The position numbers were made by a program, and so were the translations under genes. From assembly GCA_024362935.1 (NCBI GenBank), contig JANCRA010000011.1, positions 9,417,501 through 9,481,500 on the forward strand: a stretch of 64,000 nucleotides of DNA. The letters are read 5' to 3'. Below the pieces are notes generated by a model, which was given only the letters and a program-made list of their open reading frames with translations, made no database searches and was not told the DNA's origin. This DNA comes from Setophaga petechia (lineage: Eukaryota > Chordata > Aves > Passeriformes > Parulidae). Numbering within the stretch: position 1 is the first letter of the stretch; the number at the start of each line of letters is the position of its first letter. Shown piece after piece: positions 49,711 to 63,900 of the stretch.

Positions 49711-52700
49711 TGATATCCCCATATCTTAATCAAAATTGTTATTGTTTTTGTTCTCAAGTTTTGGGTACCTTTATGGCTTCCTGGCTGCTTCTTGGGACAG
49801 CAAGAAGAATGGCACAGATGAAAGGCTTGGAACCTCATGTCCTCTCTCCTGCCACCATTGCTCAGGTCTCCCACTGGTAACTCATTTATGCTGTGGTCTC
49901 ACTGAAGTACAGGCCTTCATGTCCTCATGGAGATACCATGTTCCTCCAGGTTTACTGGTCTGACTAATGTCAGGCACAGCCTTGGATATCAAGATCTGCC
50001 ATTCACTGTAGTTTCTTATGGTGCTTTCCCACACAGGTATTTCCCTTCATACTTCATTCCATCACAGAGCTCTATGTTATAAGCACTGGCACATATATCA
50101 CCCAAGAATTAAGCAAAAAAAGGGACAATTTCATAGATAGTCCACAAATGTAGGGAAGAGTAGACTTGTTTGTATGTATGAGATCTTGATTCCCCTTTTT
50201 TGTCTTGATGCTTGTATAAAATGTTGGAACTTCCCCTTGGGAATAATGGAGGACTGCCTCCTAGCGTGTGACCAGTCCACTGGGTACAGGAGGTTGAACC
50301 AGGTTCATGGCATTGATAGGACTGCAGAAAAGATGCGATAAAAACAAAACATTCATACTTGATGAGGTTCCACTATAGCTTATGAAAGGACATGTCCTTG
50401 AGGTCAATTTTTTGAAAGAACGAGGAACCTGAGCCTCTTAATAAAGACTCCAAAGTGCTCTGCTTAGCACTGTCTTCAGAGTTTATGGTATTCATTAAGT
50501 TATTTTCTGACTTCTCAGCTGTAAGCGAAAAAGTAATTGCTTAAATATATTAACTTTATAAATCTGATCATGTGGATAGACAGAAGAGTTCTAATTTATT
50601 AATAACATCGCTGCATATCTTTTAGATTTCTTTGTATTTGCTTTGACATTTTTCTTCCTCATACTGAGCTAGGCAGAAACAAGCTGAAAGCATCAGTTCC
50701 TATTTTGCTGATACGAATTTGAATAACTTTCAGAAACTTTGGCTGTTTATGCAAAATGAACTTTTAATCCATTTCAGTTTAATTTGGTGTTATTGTGTGT
50801 CATCTTCCTGATTTTGAGCCTGTTTTCAATGTTGATGGTAAAGTGTATTTGCCTGATGGAAATATTGGGAAATTTTCATTCTGTTTTCAATTAGAGATAA
50901 ACAGGAATCAAACCTCTGTGTCTCAATATTTCCTCAGTTTTGAGGAAACTTATATCAGAGCCAAAGTCAGAAGCTCTCTCTTTTTTTTGGAATCTTTACT
51001 GTGTGCATCATACAGACCTGTTTTTCAAAGTGATGCCTATCAGTGTGGTTCCTGTCAGTAGAAATAAGAGACACAAATTCTGGTGTTTTCTCCTGAAAAA
51101 TGAGTGTGGATTTTATTTTTTTAAATGATTTTATATTAAAGTTTTGGTTAGGAAGTCATCACACAGAGAGAACTTCTAAGTAAGTAACATCTGAATTAAT
51201 TTCCAGGATTTTTAGAATAGATGAAGTGTGTGAAAGGTTGTTAGTTTTGTTCAATGTCACACCTGTATTTTTTCTGCAAAAATATAAATTCCTTTTCATC
51301 ATACTCAGCAATAGGGAAGGGTTACTGTAGTGGAAATGATGCGCATGAAATGAAATTTCTCCTTTAGATTAATTGCAACTGTATGTTGAAATAAGTGATC
51401 CAGTTTTGAAGAGGTCAACCAGAAACTGAAAATCAGGGTCAGATACAGAGAACATTTTCCAGTCTAGCATGAGAACGTGCACATCTTGTTTCCACAGAGT
51501 TCTGTTGGATCTGGCCATCAGCATACACAAGATTGCCTTTCACATTTGTCTATAGACTTTCCCTACTAGGAAAACATGTGGAAACGGTGTAACAGGGTTC
51601 TTTCCAGAGCACAGAAAATACACACCTATATAAAGAAAAAATATTTTCAGTGTACAGCTATCTTAAAAAATTAGGAATTATGCTATGTATTTTGGGTGTT
51701 GTCTCCTGATATGCAAGTTATTGCCTGACTGTTTGCATATAAGCTCTACAGTACTCTTGTAACTTCAAAGGTCTCTGAAGAAAAGAATCATATCCTACCA
51801 TTCCTCTCTTTTTTAAATGGTAAGGAAAACTGATGGTTAGAAAAATGTCTACAACAGTTCCATGCCAACTCAAATTCTGTGGGATTTAAAATTTTGTAAT
51901 TTTTAAGGCCTGGTCAAATCAAAGGTTATGCAAATTAAACCTCATGTCTACTTTCACATATCAGAGCAAGGGGTGAGAAGGTTTGCCTATATTCTGCCCC
52001 AAACATACTGTTTTTAAACCTATGGAATTTGATTGCAGCTGAAGATACTGCCTATAAAATCTTCAGCTTTCTTCTTTTCTGAAGTGTTTCATGTCAAAGG
52101 AACAGATGACAGATAGTGTGCCTCAGACAAGGAGGTCATTTTGGGGCACAAACTCATTAACATGGTAAAAAGAGCTTTAAATGAGTTTCAAAAGCCCACA
52201 GGGCAAAAGTCCAAAGGCAAATTAAAATCCAAACAGCAGCAACAACAATTATTGATCTAGTCATTTGGATGGAATCTGAAGATAATCAGAAATCAGACAT
52301 GCTGCTGAAGACACAAGAATGAAAATACCAGGGCAAATTGCTGAGAGAATCTATATGCAAGGTTCAAATATTCAATGTCTTGAATATTCAAACAAAGATC
52401 ACATAAAGAGTGGCAGGAGATGAAACATAACATCAAATTACAGTGCTGGTGGCAGAAGACCACAACTTGTATACAAGTCAAGAGAGGGAAGAAATTAATA
52501 GGTGCTGTTATATACATTAGAGATAGTCATGGAGATTGAATTGTATGGTCATTTAAGGTTTTTCCAGCTATATTACTGTTCGGATTTTGTGCTTCTGTAA
52601 ATCCACTTGAGCCGTTAGACTTAGGTGAAAGAAAAAAATTCTTACGTTTTTCATGTCTAACAATGTGAGCCTTTGTCTCCTTTTTTTTTTTTTTTCTTTT

Positions 52701-53226
52701 TTTCTCTGTAGTTTGAGGAAAATTTCTTCAAATAGCCTTATCAGCCCCATGAGATGAAGGACTAGGGTGTTTTGATCTGGTCCAGTAGAGGGCAATGACA
52801 CCTATAGTCAATATCTGTGCTGGTACACCCTGAATAAACACCCTTTAAATTACAGTGAGAATAATCACACTACCCCCACCTTAACCTTTCAGACATCAGG
52901 TTAATTAGGCAGAACTGCAGTTCATACATTCTATCCCAAGGGAACATGTTACTGTTTATTTTCCTTTTTGATGTACAGCTGCAGTACTAAGTCAGGCATG
53001 ATTTACATATACAATAGGTGATAATTAGGCCTAGGGACCTCAGTGAGCCCACATACTATGGATAACTGGTTTAGCTTGAATAAGATAAGCTTGAAAGTAT
53101 TACATGAATATCACTTCTATGATTGAAAACATTATAAATATTGGATATTGCTGGAAATGTTGCCCTGTGACTGAGCCAGTGGCAACCTTCATTATCTAAT
53201 TTTCTCCAGTAAAGATTTATTTTCCT
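49711..53226. other. unique non-coding sequence
   Basis: AT-rich sequence. A plus-strand frame 50,795-51,061 (88 codons) looks mildly protein-like but has no start context, splice border or domain that I trust. A T-rich tract lies at 52,681-52,703. No further repeats were recognised. Confidence 0.55.
52681..52703. repeat. T-rich homopolymer tract
   Basis: Fifteen T residues, one C, then seven T residues. It is low-complexity sequence. Confidence 0.95.
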
Positions 53227-53630
53227 CTGAAGGCAGTCTGAGAGACTTGTGGTTGCTCAGTCTGGAAAACAGAAGGCTGCAAGTAGACTTTATAGCACTT
53301 TCCAGTGTCTTAAACTGGTTACAAGAAAGCTAGAGAGGGATTTTTGACAAGGACATGAAGTGATTAGACAAGAGATAGTGGCTTCAAAGTGAAAGAGGGC
53401 AGATTCAGAATGCCTGTCAGGAAGAAATTTTTTACTGTGAGGGTGGCAAAGCACTGGCACAGGTTGCTCAGAGAAGTTGTGGTTGCCCCATCCCAGGAAG
53501 TGTTAAAGGCCAGGTTGGATGGAGCTTTGAGCAACCTGGCCCAGTGAAAGGTGTCTCTGCCTATGGCATGGGGGTTGAAACTGGATAATCTTTAGGATCC
53601 TTTCCAACATAAATCATCCCATGATTTTAG
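53227..53630 (+). mobile_element. CR1 LINE 3' fragment with 3' terminus
   Basis: A clear run of CR1 3' UTR motifs in order: tcagtctggaaaacagaagg, caggaagaaattttttactg, gagggtggcaaagcactgg, caggttgctcagagaagttg, tggttgccccatcccagg, aaggccaggttggatgga, tggataatctttaggatcc, ending tcccatgatttta. This is the least diverged CR1 in the window. It is 5'-truncated and non-coding. Confidence 0.95.
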
Positions 53631-56600
53631 GAATTTATTACTTTTTTTTTAGCACTTATTTAGCACTGTCTCCTAAAAATTTCACCATCTAAATCAGTCA
53701 CAGATAGGTGAGTATTGGGTAGGAACTATTTGAAGAAAGGCAGACTGAGAGTATTTGTCTAGGTAGGTCATAAAATGTTCATTTTGGAAATATTTCCTTT
53801 AATATTTAAAAAAACTTCTACTCATATTCATCCATATCTAACCTCTACTATTCTTGTTGATGTAGGCTAGGTTCATTCTCCATACTAATGTCTTTACTGT
53901 CTCTTAATCAAGATAATGCCCTAATTAAAGGTACATTTACAATTAAAGCCATCGTCCTCTAATGCACCTTTCCTTTGTCTTTCCTCTCTGTGTGAAATCC
54001 AAGATAAAATATGAGTTTATCAGAATATATCAGAGTAGATCCTTCTATCATACCTTGATGTAACTCATTATGGAAATTTATGTATTTTATGTTGCTTGAA
54101 ATTTTAACAAAGTTATCGAGAGATTTTATATAGGAAGCCTAAAGTTAATCCAAATTCTGAAAGGTGTAAATTAAATATTGATGCTTATATTATGATATAC
54201 ATGAATTATTATTCAAGATCTCTGTTAAAAAGCTTGTACTCCATTCCACTACAATGTCTGGACAAATAAGTTTAGGAGGCCTCATGATGCAGTGATTATG
54301 GTTGATGAGTGTGCTTAACTCTTAATTCTGTACAGAAATAGTTAAAAGGACAAAATCCCTGACCTGAAGATTTTGCAGCCTATTATCAGACAACTATGAT
54401 GATCAGATGGAAAAAGGAAATAGACTGAGGGGTTATGGGCAAAACTGTAGAGGGATTGTCAATAATCTGATCATATGATGACACATTTGAATCATGTGCA
54501 TGTGTTGACAATTAGTAAAACAATGTTTATATTTGGGAGGTATCTTGTGCTGTTTAAACTGAAATGAGTTTTGGTGAGAACTGAAGAAAGTCAGGTTCTG
54601 AGAGAATAGAATTAAGTTCAAGGTGTAGGTGAGAGAGATCTGGGGAGACAGAAATTAATAGGATCGGCATCATTTGCAAAGTAGAAAGGAAAGTGGGAAG
54701 TTAATATAAGGCAAGAGTATGGATTTACCTAAGATTCATTCACAGTGTCTCAGGTTATCATTGCATGGGGACAAGCCTGCCTCTCCTCCATCTCACAGAA
54801 TTTGAATTAAAATGCTTGCATGAACAATGAGAAAAAACAGAGGCATTAAAATGGTTTTTACTTGAGATTACCTCAATAGAGAATGATTCGTTATACTTAA
54901 CAAATAATTCCTTATTATTAGCTGTGTGGTAATTTTAATGCTATTCAAATAACTTGGGACTTTGGTGGTGGTGCTGTTTTATTTTGCTTGCTTTTCTACT
55001 GTGAATTCATTGAGGTCATTTTTGAAAGGTTGAAGATGCCTGTGAAACCCAGTTTCTAGAGTAGTCTGCTTTTGTTTGAAATGGGTAATATATACTTTAG
55101 TGTTTAAAATAGAAATGAGTCAAGCAAATCATATGTTTACTATTTCCAGAAACTTTTTTAAAGGTTTGAGGGGTTTTTTTGTTCTGTCTAGAGTTATATT
55201 AGACAGAATTTCCACACAGCTACTGCAAACCTGAATAAAATCTGTAACTTCTCATCTAAATTTATCATGAGTTTTTAACTATTTCATAGAAATCCAGACA
55301 TATTTTTTTGCATGAAAACTGAGTTATGGCTTGGGATTTAAAGTACCCTAAGAAGTCATTAAATTATTTATGAATTCAAGATGGTGTGAACGTAGCTATA
55401 TGCTATTCAAAGCCCAACCTTTTGAAAAAAGGCCATAATGCTCCATGAGATAACCATGATTAGTAATTTAGAGGATGATAGATTCTTGACTATGGAATGC
55501 TCCAGTCCTGATGCAGAAGGCTGGCTTTTGTGTCATGCTTAATATAACACACTGGGACAAGTTAGTCATGTCCAGATATGGAAAATTATGGCAACTGAGA
55601 TGTGGTCCATTTTCTCTAAATTAGATATTCTTCAGAGTTCTGCATAGTGACTTGCCAATAATCCAAGCCTGGTTGTCTTTGATTTAAGTAGTGACATACT
55701 GAAAACCTTGTGGGCTTGTGATAATGACAGTGCTGGCTTTTTGACACACTGGGTTTGCTTTTGTTCTTATTTTAGCATGCATTTTTTATGTCATTACTGT
55801 GCATATTCCTTTTCAGTGTAGGTGTGGAGCATCTCTAAGTGTCTTATTGTGCTGAGATAAAGAAATATGTTCCAGGAATGGCATTTTGAGTCATGGTTCC
55901 CTCATTTTAAGTATGAAAATGAGTACTTCGGTGCTGAAAATTTTTTGATTTATTCAGACTTGTCGAGTTAGTGATAACATAATTGTTTGCTTCATGCTGG
56001 ATTTATGTTTTCTTAAAACAGTCACATTGCTCTATCAATCCAAAAACGGTATGGGACATACTGACAAGATTTATCTTTTCAGATCTATCTATAGACTTTC
56101 ACAGATTAAATTATGAGATGAATGACATGAAACAAAAAGGGTACAGTCCGTCCTAGTTTAGTTTATACCTTTTCATGTTGTTTTCTGGGAAATATCCCTA
56201 TTGTCTCAAGTGTCATCCTATATGACTCCCAGTTTTGGAAACTCCATTCTCATTCTCTTTGTTTTGCTGTGCATTAAGGGTTCCAAAGGCATGGCTCAGA
56301 TTTCTTAGTCTTGCAAGACAAATATTGAATTCAGATTTTTCCAAGTAAAATGGCCTTAACATTTATTTATTTGTATGTTTAAATAAACACATATTTTGTT
56401 AATCATCTGGGATTTTGGTTTTTTTATTTGCAAAATTTGTACAATTGAACCTTCATATAAAATGCCAAAATATGTGACTGTTTTTTAAAATTATTAGTTT
56501 TTTATAAATCTATAAAACTTTTTGTTATAAACTTTATTAACAAAAGCAGTAGTTAACAGATATAAAAATAAGCAAGTTACATAACCATGGCAGGCTCCTG

Positions 56601-59529
56601 CAGTCTTTAGCTTTTCCCCACAAATGACATACACAACATTCTTGGCTGGAGCTTTATTCAAAACACATTTCAAAGACACAACTGTAAAACATTAGACCCT
56701 TCCAAAGAGTAAATTGACTAATGGGAAGAAACAAGACAGACCTGCTATGTAAGGCAAAAGAAGTCTCCACCTAACCAAAATTCTGGTTTCCAAGAAAGCC
56801 ATCACCTATAGAAGTCAGAAAGAGTCAATTCTTCCCATAATTCACTTTCTAACTTGAGATAACCACAAGTGGCTTTAGAGAGTCTGCAGTCCCCCTGCTG
56901 TCCCCTCCTTTCATTTGTTGCATTCATGTCTCTGCTGAATATCTTCCCAAGATATGACACCAGTGAAGATTATAATCAACCTACCATTCAACTTCTGAAT
57001 GAAATCATGGTCATCTTTTAAAGAGCATGTTCACACCCAGTAATGCTGGCAAATTGATGTTCCAACATGAGGCAGAACACCAGTGTCTGAGGTTTTAATG
57101 CCTTCATATTTACTTTAGGTCTGAGGTTAAATATTGGCGTACTCATATTCATTCAGAATTGAAAAATTGAAACAGCCTGCATAATAATTCTTAATTTTTC
57201 ATCTTTCCTACCTCTTAATGCTGAGTGATAACTTTTCCCCAGCTTATTAGCTTTTTATTTGACAGAGCTAAGACAAATAGTGAAGGAGGAGTGAAGAACT
57301 CACAAATCAATCAGTTGAACAAAATCTTCTCTACTTCTCTCAAATTTTTCAGACCTTCCACTTGAACTTAATGAGCTTACCTATTTTTAATTACATTGTG
57401 GCCTTGCTAGAATTCATAAGCATTATCTGAACAGATGAATTTGGAATAGGAAGATTTTCAAAGGAGACATGAGTGTTAAAGTGAAATTGGTGTCTTGGTG
57501 ATTAAAACAAATCTCTTTAAGGGAGTATTGAACTTCTGCCACTAGAAGGTAAGTATGGGAATATGCTGCTACCATCTTTGTACTATGTCCATTTACATAA
57601 GCATGACCACTAACAGCAAACTTTGAGCTGCACTCAACTCAGCAGCAATTCTAGCTGAATAACTGCTTTGCTATTGATTATTATGTGGATTTACTCAAAT
57701 GAATTACTTAAACTCTCACTGAAATGTTTGTCAAATGCTGGTGGGAATTTTTCCCCTCCTATAAAACATTATGGACCACTTTTTTTTTTACAAAACCTCT
57801 GGGTTTAAAATTAAGCTCAAGTTTGATGAACCTTTGAAGAAAATACATATATTTGGTAAATGTTGTAGAATTGTTGGAGTGTTCTGTATAATCACAGAAG
57901 AATGATCTTTGCCTGCACAGCTACATTCTCTCTTTTGACCTGTTAGTCACCTAACACTGATGTACACAATGATGCAAATTTTCAAAGAATCACAAGGATA
58001 AAAGCCACTTTATGATTGCCATCTTATTTTAATGATTGTGTCTACTCACATGGAGACAATTAATAACAGTAGGCCATGTGGATCATCATGCTGGGAAGAT
58101 GGGTTAATGGAAAATTTCATAAGCCTCAAGGTTTTTGTTTGTTTATTTTTGGGGTGGAATGGAATAAGACAGGAAACAAGGGGGTATTGTAAAGACAAAA
58201 AGCTTTTTATAAAATCAAATACTTTAAATATCTTCAAATCCTGTCAGAAAAAGGTGCAGGACTTATGCTTGTGTAGAAGTGACTATGAAATTAAACAGTT
58301 TTGGGGTTTGTTTCTGTCAGATGAAAATGTTAAATGAAGTGTTATCTCTTGAAATGTTTTGGTTGTGGTGGTGACATTGTATAAATGAAATACTTCTCAG
58401 ATATGTATTGGAATGTCTTCTCAAATTTAGTATGGTTTAGATGTGAAAAGCTGGCTTCAGCCTGTCTCAATCTCTGTGATTCAATTCCCAGAATCAACAT
58501 TTTTGGACTATAATTATAAATAATAAGTATAATCTGTCTGGTTGACTTTTTTCTATTGTGTGCTTTTAAATGGTGAGATTAAGCAGGAAGATTAAGATCC
58601 ACTCACATCTTCTAGGATGACACTGAGACAGTACCGTACATTTTTTCACTTTTATAGAGACAATACCTATTTGCAGAAATAATGAGAGAATGAGAATAAA
58701 GTCAGAATAGAAGGAGAGAATGGATGTATTTTAGTTCAGCTGTTATCAAATAGTCTTACTGGTTTTCCCAGCTGTAGTAGGCACCAAGGTCATCCACAGT
58801 TCACAACAGCTCTTTCCTGATTGTAGATGACATTACATCAGAAAGCACATTTAGTTATTTATGTTTCATTTCTCTATAATTGTCTTATAAAAATTGCTTC
58901 CTTACATTCTCTTGAACAGAGGAAGAATCTTTGACTTGAAGAAGTAGAAGAAAAGTAGCACCAACTCTAAAAATGCATATGAAAATATTGCATGTAAAAT
59001 TTGCTACTGAAGCAAATATAAATAAAGGCAGATCTCTGCCTTAGTGATGTTACCTCATTTAAGATAAAGAATAATTGATATTTATATATGTGATCAATAT
59101 TTCCATCCACTGAGTAATGAGCAAATTAACATGACACCTACTGAGTTGTCTTAAGATACTATATGTAAAAAGAACTAATTATTATTCTCTTTGGAAGACA
59201 AATCTCCATTCATGGCAAGCTGTGTTGCTGACTGTGTAGAAAATGGAGGACAATATTGAGCAGGTGTATTTCTATGAAATGTCACACCTTAAAGGCTTTG
59301 ACAGTGACAGTCCTTCAGTGAAGAAAGAAAAGTAGCCTGAAGAGTCTTCACGTCTGTTTGTGTTTGTTGGTGAAATTTCAGTTTTCTTAAAGGTTCATTT
59401 ATACCATACCCATGAGCATAGCATCTGATCTTATTCCAGTAGTGCATTAGGCAATATGACAAATATCTGTCTCATTTAAGTTCCCTCTTCCTCTCCCCGG
59501 GGGAGAAAGACTAAATGAATATAGATGTA
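53631..59529. other. unique AT-rich non-coding sequence
   Basis: Nearly 6 kb of low-GC sequence with few open frames above 60 codons (58,032-58,337 is the longest at 101). No recognisable exon, RNA gene or repeat family. Confidence 0.6.
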
Positions 59530-59610
59530 CAGGGATAAATTCAGACCTGCTGTAAGTAATTGTGATTCCATTGATGTCAGTGGAGTTGCACCCTACCACT
59601 TTTGATTTGA
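59530..59610. repeat. possible ancient sauropsid palindromic repeat
   Basis: The motif gattccattgatgtcagtggagttgcaccc, preceded by gggataaattcagacctgc, resembles an old interspersed repeat of reptile and bird genomes whose core is a near-palindrome of the tccattga...tcagtgga type. I cannot name the family. The core palindrome is visible, the family call is from memory. Confidence 0.35.
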
Positions 59611-59694
59611 AACTGGAACAGAGAGCCACATTGTTCTTTGCTAAATAAAAATAAACAGTATGTGAAGATGTTTCCAAACATTTCAATAATATTA

Positions 59695-59795
59695 TCTAGG
59701 ACAGATTCTGCTCCCAGTTAAAACTATACAGATCTGTTTGAGTAAATGGTGTTACACAATTATAAATGGAATCAATCCTGTACAAACAAACAGCT
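59695..59795. repeat. possible second copy or arm of the same old repeat
   Basis: acagattctgctcccagtta, then tgagtaaatggtgttacac, resembles the outer part of the same class of old palindromic repeat ('agattctgctctcagttacacc'). It lies about 85 bp after the previous entry and could be the other half of one decayed element. Confidence 0.3.
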
Positions 59796-60601
59796 TACAA
59801 ATGGCTGTGATTGTCAGATACACATTCATAGATATAGAGAGATCAGCATACAAACCTGCAAGTTTGTCCTTCTGTCTTTTAACAAATAGGTCAGTGGGAT
59901 GAAATGCCTTTGGGTAAACCATCCTTCAGAGTTTCACAACTGAAACTAGAAATTTTAAAAAATAAAATTTAAAATAATTTTTTCAGGTGAGGTGCTTAGG
60001 TTTTACTGTGGTCTTATGAGCCATATGTGTGCCACTGAACACAGGCTAAGGATTACCAAGATAGGATATCACTTTGATTTGGTTCACATCCTGGTGTGAT
60101 AGACCCTATTTCTAATTTATCCAAGGAAATAATAGATTGAAAATATAAATAATTTATAGCAATAATTCTTTGACGTTAGCATACATATGAAAGTGAAACA
60201 GCCTAAATTATCTGTAAAACAAGCTTGTGGGAAATCCCTGTACTTTGACTGAGAGATTCCCAAAAATGATGGGTATGGTGATTGCTTACTTTCCAAAGAA
60301 GAAAAGTGATGGTATTTTTCATCACTCTTTTGCGAGGTTTTAACTGACCTGACCAATGTACTGCATTAATGTGCTGTATTTAGCAAATAAAAAAGGGTTT
60401 CTGTCATGTGTAGTACAGTCAGTCAAGTAGAACTTTAAGATTTAGAAATACCCATCTTTTAAGTAGTAGATGAAAAGAGTCACACATTCATACTTGTTTG
60501 TATCTCTGCTTTTTTAGCAGTGCATAAATTATGATTTTGGTCAATTCCCTAGGAGAAAAGAGTAAGCAGTTTCTTCACTCTGTTTCTGTTCTTTCTCTTA
60601 G
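59796..60601. other. unique AT-rich non-coding sequence
   Basis: No recognisable features apart from a 79-codon minus-strand chance frame. Confidence 0.6.
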
Positions 60602-60945
60602 ATTCATACACAGAGCCTTCATCAAGCCATATTCCTTTTTATCACAACCACTCACAACTGGCAGGTCTGACTACTCATTGGTGGCCAGCGCATGAAACAT
60701 CTCTTTGCCAGGGCACTTGCTGCCCTAAGGAGCCCCCCATTCCAGCAGAGGAGGAAGCTTCCCAGCACTTCTGCATCTGAAAAAGAATTCTTGGTATGGG
60801 CCTGGTTGTTGATGAGAGCTCTGTATGTGGTTGGACTAAAACACACACAAAACCTGCTATTAGCACACTGCTTTATGGAATCAAGACCTTTTGACCAGAG
60901 CTTTCCAGTTCTCAAATGCAAATAAATGTTTTTTGTTAGGTTTTT
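60602..60945 (+). other. candidate terminal exon (weak)
   Basis: A long pyrimidine tract (about 60,571-60,599) ends in an acceptor-like ttag at 60,598-60,601. With phase 2 the sequence is open for 58 codons to a stop at 60,778-60,780 and encodes a His/Pro/Glu/Cys-rich peptide. An aataaa follows at 60,921-60,926. GC is raised at 60,660-60,780. The arrangement is what a last coding exon looks like, but the open frame is within chance length and I recognise no homologue. An overlapping 77-codon frame (60,692-60,925) competes. Confidence 0.18.
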
Positions 60946-63900
60946 TTTTGTGTTCCATCTCTGTGTAATGGCAAGGCCTAACTATATTATGCATTTTTAT
61001 TGTGTCAGAAGGTTTCAGAAACTGAGGAACAAGGTCTAGAGAGAGGTGCTCCCACAGGTTTGGATTGTTATGGATTTATTGTGTGTGGATCCAGCCATAG
61101 CATAAAGATCTAATTAAATTTTCACTGCAGTAAGTGAAAATTTCTGTAATTTTAAATGCCTTTGCTTTATGAACAGCACTAATTTAACTAGATGCAACTG
61201 GAACACTGAAAAGTCTATTTGTAATTGTTTTAACACAAAGAATTCATAAACTCCAATCCCCATTTCTGAGAATGACTTCCTATGGAGACTCAAAAGATTT
61301 CTATGGAGGTCTTTTGCAAGAGAAGAAAATTTTTTTTCAGAGCAATCCTACATGGACCAATTATAAATGGGTTTATGTTGGAGAAGAAAAAGATAAATCT
61401 TATCAATACAATTGCTGCCTTTTTCATCTTTAATCTTTAAATCTTGGTGATTTGCAAGTAACAAGTTCCTCATACATATTTCTTGAGGTTATCTTTTCAT
61501 TATTAATGCCAGCTTGTTTTCTAGAGACTGAAATTTGACATACATTTCCCTCACTTGTAGTCTTAGCTGTATGATTGGGGTTTTTTTTGTTTGTTTGTTT
61601 CTAATATGCTTTTAGTTACCTACCACGGAGGAATTATTTGAATCCTATGTTGAACTATCATTAATCATAAGGGGTGGTCCTTTCTCCAGATTCTGGCTCT
61701 AGTCCTCTTAGCTGGGAGCAAGGCTTAATAAAACTGAAACAATAAATATCTTATATCTACATAACACTTGAATCCAAAAACAGTTTAAAAAGCAAGGATG
61801 AATTCATTTACCACTGAAATGCCAGCCACCTCTGGGGTAGAACACATGGTTCTTATTTTCACAGAGCTAAGCAGCTGTTTAACAGTATGAAACAACAGTA
61901 CATTATAGTTTAAGTCATGAAATGAAGAATAACCCTGTATCCAACTGAAATGTAAGATTAAACTTAGATGGGGAGGGGAAATAATTACCCAAATTGGTAA
62001 AATGATCAGAACACAAAGATTAACCCTGCTATTTTTTCACAGTACACCTTCAAAACACTAAGGACTGAGTGTGGTAAGAAACTTAATTTTTCATTACATC
62101 TAAGAGCTGTTATCTTCAGCTAGATTGAATTTTCTGCAGCAAAATGATTTCGTGTTTAAAAATGTCGGTCCATCAATATCCAGATTTTCTGTGGAAAACA
62201 CGTGTCATTGAGACCGAAAACATTTTTTTGGAGTCCGTTGTGGAATTTCTGATCAAATAGAGATTGAGCCAGTACCACTAGTAACCTGACTATTATGCTC
62301 ATCTCCCAGGATGTGGGAGAATGAAATTCAAGTTCCTGTTAAGATTACTTCACAGAGTAGACTTGGACTTGGGTTTCCTACGTCCCAGAGGAAAGCCCTT
62401 AATCCTGGACTTAAAGCTATTCCAATCATGTTTTCTTTTTATTTTCCCATGGAAAAAATTTTTAAAAAATTGAAAGGTCTTGGGTTTGGCTCAGTGTAGA
62501 ATGTGAATTTTGCAATTTCAAAAACTTTCCTGGAACAGGAAAGTTGTTTTCCACCCAGTTTACCTCCTGCTGCAATATATTCGTTTGCAATATGATGAAA
62601 AGTTACTGAATTTACTGCAATATTATCTTAGAGGGAAGACAATTTTTCTGTAGGATTCATATGGGCTTATATTATACTGTAACATTTCTATACATTCAAC
62701 TATATAGCCCATACATCAGGCTAGGTAATAATCAGAAAATATAATCTCAAAGTGGCAATGTATCTAGCAATCGTAGCAACCAACTTTTAAAATATGCTGC
62801 CAGTAATACTAAAATGAGCACGCACCTACCTGCTCTTAAGGTGGAGTTAATAATCCTCTCAAGCAGCTGCTTACAGTAGCCAGTAGAACACAACTAGAGG
62901 GGCTCGTGTGTCCCCCTTCCTTCCAGGGTTGGTAACATGACCCCGCCTGGCAGAGAGACCTTTTCACATTCTTCTCTGTTGGCCAGGTTAAGGAGTCAGA
63001 AGATATTTTTGTACTTAAAGGAGTGCTATCACTTTCTTTCGTTTTTGGCAATCACTTCCAGTAATGTTTACATTCTTGTGGATGTCACTTCTGGTATTGG
63101 TGAAAACCAATGTCTTTTGTCTATCAGGAATCCAAAAAAATAGATTTAAGACTGTTTACATGTTTCAGATCTCTCCAGGTCAGATGTCAACAGAATTCTA
63201 CCAGTAATGAACAATGTTTGGATTGATTCCATGATGATTATTCCATTCTATATCAATGCATTGAGCCTTCAGGTCTAATGAGGTCTATTGATTGCTTCAG
63301 ATTTCTAGTATTTATTAATCTGTCAAATTCATTAATCATATTGCTGCAAGAGGTGGTACAAAATTTAAAAAAAAACATCTATTACTTTCAGCAATATAAT
63401 TTCTGCCTGGTATATGGACACTAAAGGTGTTGAGCCCAGGAACTGTGAAGTCAAAGAGCACATTTTACTGAGATTTGGATGAGCTCAAATTATTTGTGCA
63501 GCCTCATTGGCACGGAAGTCTAGCATTGAAGAAACTTGAGTCTAAAGATTCCTCAAGTCTCTTGTTCTCTTAAGGCCAACTTTTATGAAAGTCAATGGAA
63601 GGCTAGTTTCCAGCAAAATTAATGACTGTATATTAATGGTTATTCAGAAAATCTAATTGTTTGGTCTTTGAGGAAAACACTAACCTTTTCTATTGTATTT
63701 GGACCACAGGAGGAGCAGTAATGTTTTTAAACAAGGTAGGAATGATAGTTTGGGGTTTGGGAGAGAAAGACCAACTCCAGTAACAAAAAATAAAGTATCA
63801 GAAAGATGAGTCAAAGAACAACAAAAAAAATATTATAGCATACACAACTTCTCAACATAAATCTTACCTCTAGTCTGATGGACTAGATAATGAGACCTTT

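Noticed and set aside
50795..51061. 88-codon frame with a mildly protein-like translation
   Set aside because: No ATG in a good context, no clear splice borders, no CpG enrichment and no recognisable domain.
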